Below are positions 5,757 through 7,741 of a stretch of DNA of 7,741 nt, piece by piece. Position numbers and translations under genes: made by a program. The first letter of the stretch is position 1; the number at the start of each line of letters is the position of its first letter. Source of the DNA: Thermoleophilaceae bacterium (lineage in GTDB: Bacteria; Actinomycetota; Thermoleophilia; Solirubrobacterales; Thermoleophilaceae). Below the pieces are notes generated by a model. It was not told the origin of the DNA. It was given only the letters and a program-made list of their open reading frames with translations, and ran no database searches. The DNA lies in contig JACCUE010000131.1 of the NCBI GenBank assembly GCA_013812005.1, positions 1-7,741 of the forward strand, given 5' to 3'.

Positions 5757-7283
5757 TCAGGGCGCGGCCGAGGGCTCGGGCGCCTCGACCTTCGGGAATA
5801 GCTGCCCGAGCTCGCCGATCCGCGCGCCACCGGCCCCGGAGCCGAACCGCGCGCCCTCGATCGAGCGATCCTCGCGCCCGAGCGCGGCCAGCAGCCGCTC
5901 GGCTGAGGCGGGCAGGTAGGGATGCAGCAGCACGGACACCACCCGCAGACCCTCGGCCAGCGCGTACAGCACGCTGTCGAGGCGGTCGGCCTGCTCGGGG
6001 TCCTTGGCCAGCTTCCACGGGGTCTCCTCGGCCACGAAGCGGTTTAGGCGGCGCACCGTCTGCCAGACGTCATCGAGCGCACCGCTTACCTCCACCCGGT
6101 CGAGCCGGGAGCACACCGCGGCTGCCATCCCCTCGAGCTCGGCCACCAGCGCCGCCGGCGCCCGAGCCTCGGGCACCACGCCGTCGCGGTAGCGCTCGAT
6201 CATGGCCAGCGAGCGGCTGGCGAGGTTGCCGTACTCGTTGGCCAGCTCGGTGTTGTAGCGGTTCTCGAAGCCCTCGGGGGAGATCGATCCGTCCTGGCCG
6301 AAGGCCACCTCGCGCAGCAGGTAGTAGCGCAGCGCGTCGGTGCCGTAGAGGTCCATCACCTTGAACGGGTCGAGCACGTTGCCCAGCGACTTCGACATCT
6401 TGTGGTCGTCCATCAGCAGGTAGCCGTGGATGAACACCCGCTCGGGCAGCTCGAGCTCGGCTGCCATCAGGATCGCCGGCCAGAACACCGCGTGGAACTT
6501 GAGGATGTCCTTGGCGATCAGGTGCACGGTGGCCGGCCAGAACTCGTCTCGCAGATCCTCGCCCTCGCGCGCGTAGGAGAGCGCGGAGTAGTAGTTGAGG
6601 AGAGCGTCGACCCACACGTAGACCACCTGCTCGGGGTCCCACGGCACGGGCACGCCCCAGCTGATCCGCGCGCGGCTGAGCGAGAAGTCCCGGAGCCCGC
6701 CCTGGATGAATGAGAGCGCCTCGTTGTAGCGGTTGCCAGGAAGCACCCAGTCCGGACGGTCGGCGTAGAGGCGCTCGAGAGGCTCCTGGAAGGCGGACAG
6801 GCGAAAGAACCAGTTGTCCTCTTTCTCGCGCTCCAGCTCGATCAGGTGGACCGGGCAGCGGTCGCCCTCGATCAGCTCTGCGTCGGTCTTGAAGTCGGCG
6901 CACCGCGGGCAGTACCAGCCCTCGTAGGTGCCCGCATACACGTGGCCGTCTCGCTTCAGCCGCGCGACCACCTCGGTGACCACCGCGGCGTGCTCGGGGT
7001 CGCTGGTGCGGATGAAGAAGTCGTTGGTGGCGTTCACGCGCTCGGCCACCTGCTTGAAGCGCTCGGCATTGCGATCGGCGAGCTCCCGGGGCGCGACGCC
7101 CTCACGCTCGGCGGCCTGGGCCACCGGCTCACCGTGCTCGTCGGTGCCCGTGAGGAAGAAGACGTCCTCACCGCGCTGGCGCATGTGGCGCGCCAGCACG
7201 TCGGCCGCCACGGTCGTGTAGACGTGGCCGAGGTGGGGTTCGCCGTTGACGTAGTAGATCGGCGTGGTGACGTAGTAGCCCAC
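5757..7283 (-). CDS. metG: methionyl-tRNA synthetase
   Basis: This encodes the class I aminoacyl-tRNA synthetase that charges tRNA-Met and initiator tRNA. The product is 508 aa. Motifs are the Met-pocket TTPIYYVNGEPHLGH (6-20, with the HIGH-type HLGH), FLTGTDEHG, the zinc knuckle C125-P-R-C128 with C143-P-V-H146, VYVWVDALLNY in the catalytic core, and HKMSKSLGN (KMSKS at 295-299). An anticodon-binding helical domain follows, ending near LGQLFPKVEAP. There is no C-terminal EMAP-II-like tRNA-binding domain, so this is the compact form. The single CxxC/CxxH knuckle matches the Thermus-type enzyme. The start is GTG at 7283; the N-terminus MGYYVTTPIYY is where the family normally begins. No Shine-Dalgarno is visible, and a -10-like TAGCAT lies 8 nt upstream, suggesting a leaderless message. 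It probably heads the operon that runs through tatD, rsmA and ispE. Confidence 0.97.
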   Translation of the reverse strand: MGYYVTTPIYYVNGEPHLGHVYTTVAADVLARHMRQRGEDVFFLTGTDEHGEPVAQAAEREGVAPRELADRNAERFKQVAERVNATNDFFIRTSDPEHAAVVTEVVARLKRDGHVYAGTYEGWYCPRCADFKTDAELIEGDRCPVHLIELEREKEDNWFFRLSAFQEPLERLYADRPDWVLPGNRYNEALSFIQGGLRDFSLSRARISWGVPVPWDPEQVVYVWVDALLNYYSALSYAREGEDLRDEFWPATVHLIAKDILKFHAVFWPAILMAAELELPERVFIHGYLLMDDHKMSKSLGNVLDPFKVMDLYGTDALRYYLLREVAFGQDGSISPEGFENRYNTELANEYGNLASRSLAMIERYRDGVVPEARAPAALVAELEGMAAAVCSRLDRVEVSGALDDVWQTVRRLNRFVAEETPWKLAKDPEQADRLDSVLYALAEGLRVVSVLLHPYLPASAERLLAALGREDRSIEGARFGSGAGGARIGELGQLFPKVEAPEPSAAP

Positions 7284-7291
7284 GACGGCCG

Positions 7292-7297
7292 ATGCTA
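7292..7297 (-). promoter_or_regulatory. candidate -10 box for metG (leaderless)
   Basis: TAGCAT on the minus strand ends 8 nt before the metG GTG, so initiation from it would give an mRNA with little or no leader. It fits TAnnnT and resembles the TAGAAT found 7 nt before the regulator gene. No convincing -35 is seen at 16-18 nt. Evidence is positional only. Confidence 0.3.
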
Positions 7298-7301
7298 CTG
7301 G

Positions 7302-7312
7302 CGCACAGTGCG
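7302..7312. promoter_or_regulatory. 11-nt palindrome upstream of metG
   Basis: CGCAC-A-GTGCG is a perfect inverted repeat with 5-bp arms in the 38-nt gap between metG and the upstream ORF, directly upstream of the -10-like TAGCAT. That is a plausible operator position, but the arms are short and GC-rich, so chance is a real alternative. Confidence 0.2.
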
Positions 7313-7321
7313 GGCTCTGGG

Positions 7322-7741
7322 TCAGCGGCCGCCTGTCAGCGGTTTGATGAAGGCTCGGAGCTTGACCGCGGCATCGGCGCGGAGGCGCCCGGCCGCGGCG
7401 CCGGAAGCGTCACGGTCACCGGGGCGGCCGATCAGCGCCGCGGCCAGCAGCAGGCCGGAGCACGCCACGGCCCAGCCGATGTCGGGCCCCGGGGCGCCAC
7501 GGTCGGCGTTGGCGGGACTGCGGTCGGCGGTCGGGGACGGATTCACGGCGTCGGCCGCCAGACGGTGCGCGGAGCCGAGGGGCCCTACGCCGGTTACTTC
7601 TCCCCGATGCAGCGACCGGTCAGCCGCGCCCCCGGCCGGCGCCGGTGCGCCTCGTGCAACCGCCGTGGCCGGATCTCCGGCCAGTGCCGGCACGGGGGCT
7701 CGCCCGAGAGCGGGCACCCGCACGGGCGCCGGAGCCGGGCC
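7322..7741 (-). CDS. 3' part of an Ala/Pro-rich hypothetical protein with one membrane span
   Basis: I do not recognise this product. The frame is open from the window end to a TGA at 7322-7324 (139 codons in view). A GTG at 7723 could start a 133-aa protein, but the six codons before it (GPAPAP) are open and similar in composition, so the gene probably begins outside. The first 80 residues or so are low-complexity and rich in Ala, Pro, Gly and Arg. A hydrophobic segment follows (IGWAVACSGLLLAAALIG, residues 82-99 counted from that GTG), then a basic tail ending KPLTGGR. The layout suggests an exported or extracellular disordered region with a C-terminal membrane anchor and a short cytoplasmic tail. 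It is codirectional with metG, 38 nt upstream. In DNA this GC-rich a spurious ORF is possible; the G/C third positions in its 3' half support coding. Confidence 0.45.
   Translation of the reverse strand, partial: GPAPAPVRVPALGRAPVPALAGDPATAVARGAPAPAGGAADRSLHRGEVTGVGPLGSAHRLAADAVNPSPTADRSPANADRGAPGPDIGWAVACSGLLLAAALIGRPGDRDASGAAAGRLRADAAVKLRAFIKPLTGGR

Noticed and set aside
5428..6018. Alternative minus-strand frame of 196 codons over the metG/tatD junction
   Set aside because: Arg/Gly/Ala-rich with no motif, in a different frame from two strongly supported genes.
1..7741. CRISPR arrays, insertion sequences, phage genes or attachment sites
   Set aside because: No regularly spaced repeats, transposase or integrase motifs, or duplicated tRNA 3' ends are visible; apart from the unplaced edge ORF and mini-protein the content looks like a housekeeping region.

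Overview
The window looks like a housekeeping segment from a GC-rich actinobacterium. The strong G/C third-codon bias, the GTG/TTG starts, the stacked ATGA/GTGA overlaps and the IspE sequence (DGLH and SDVPSQ in place of the usual DGYH and ADVPF) remind me of deep-branching Actinomycetota such as Thermoleophilia/Solirubrobacterales. That placement is inference from memory, not from a search. Every gene I can support lies on the minus strand, so transcription runs from high to low coordinates.

In transcription order the layout is as follows. (1) At the right edge is the 3' part of an Ala/Pro-rich ORF with one membrane span (7322-7741, open to the window end). (2) Next come metG (methionyl-tRNA synthetase, 5757-7283), tatD (metal-dependent DNase/hydrolase family, 4983-5732), rsmA/ksgA (16S rRNA dimethyladenosine transferase, 4102-4986) and ispE (CDP-ME kinase of the MEP isoprenoid pathway, 3224-4105). 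(3) Then a fused DedA-PAP2 membrane protein (1674-3227) and a 74-residue protein with two membrane spans (1453-1677). (4) After a 54-nt gap comes a PucR/CdaR-like regulator (103-1398). (5) Last is tRNA-Gln(TTG) (1-73), whose 3' end is at the window edge.

From tatD to the 74-aa gene every junction is a 4-nt stop/start overlap (GTGA, GTGA, ATGA, ATGA). metG and tatD are separated by only 24 nt and share a reading frame. This predicts one co-transcribed and translationally coupled unit. The metG-tatD-rsmA-ispE order is a widely conserved translation/isoprenoid neighbourhood.

The most interesting part is what follows ispE. A single polypeptide joins a DedA domain to a PAP2 phosphatase domain with its complete catalytic signature. 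DedA is a family that includes undecaprenyl-phosphate and phospholipid translocases. The fusion is translationally coupled to ispE at one end and to an unrecognised two-span mini-protein at the other. A reasonable hypothesis is a lipid-carrier recycling module (dephosphorylate, then flip) placed next to isoprenoid precursor synthesis. I see no mobile elements, CRISPR arrays, phage genes or defence genes.
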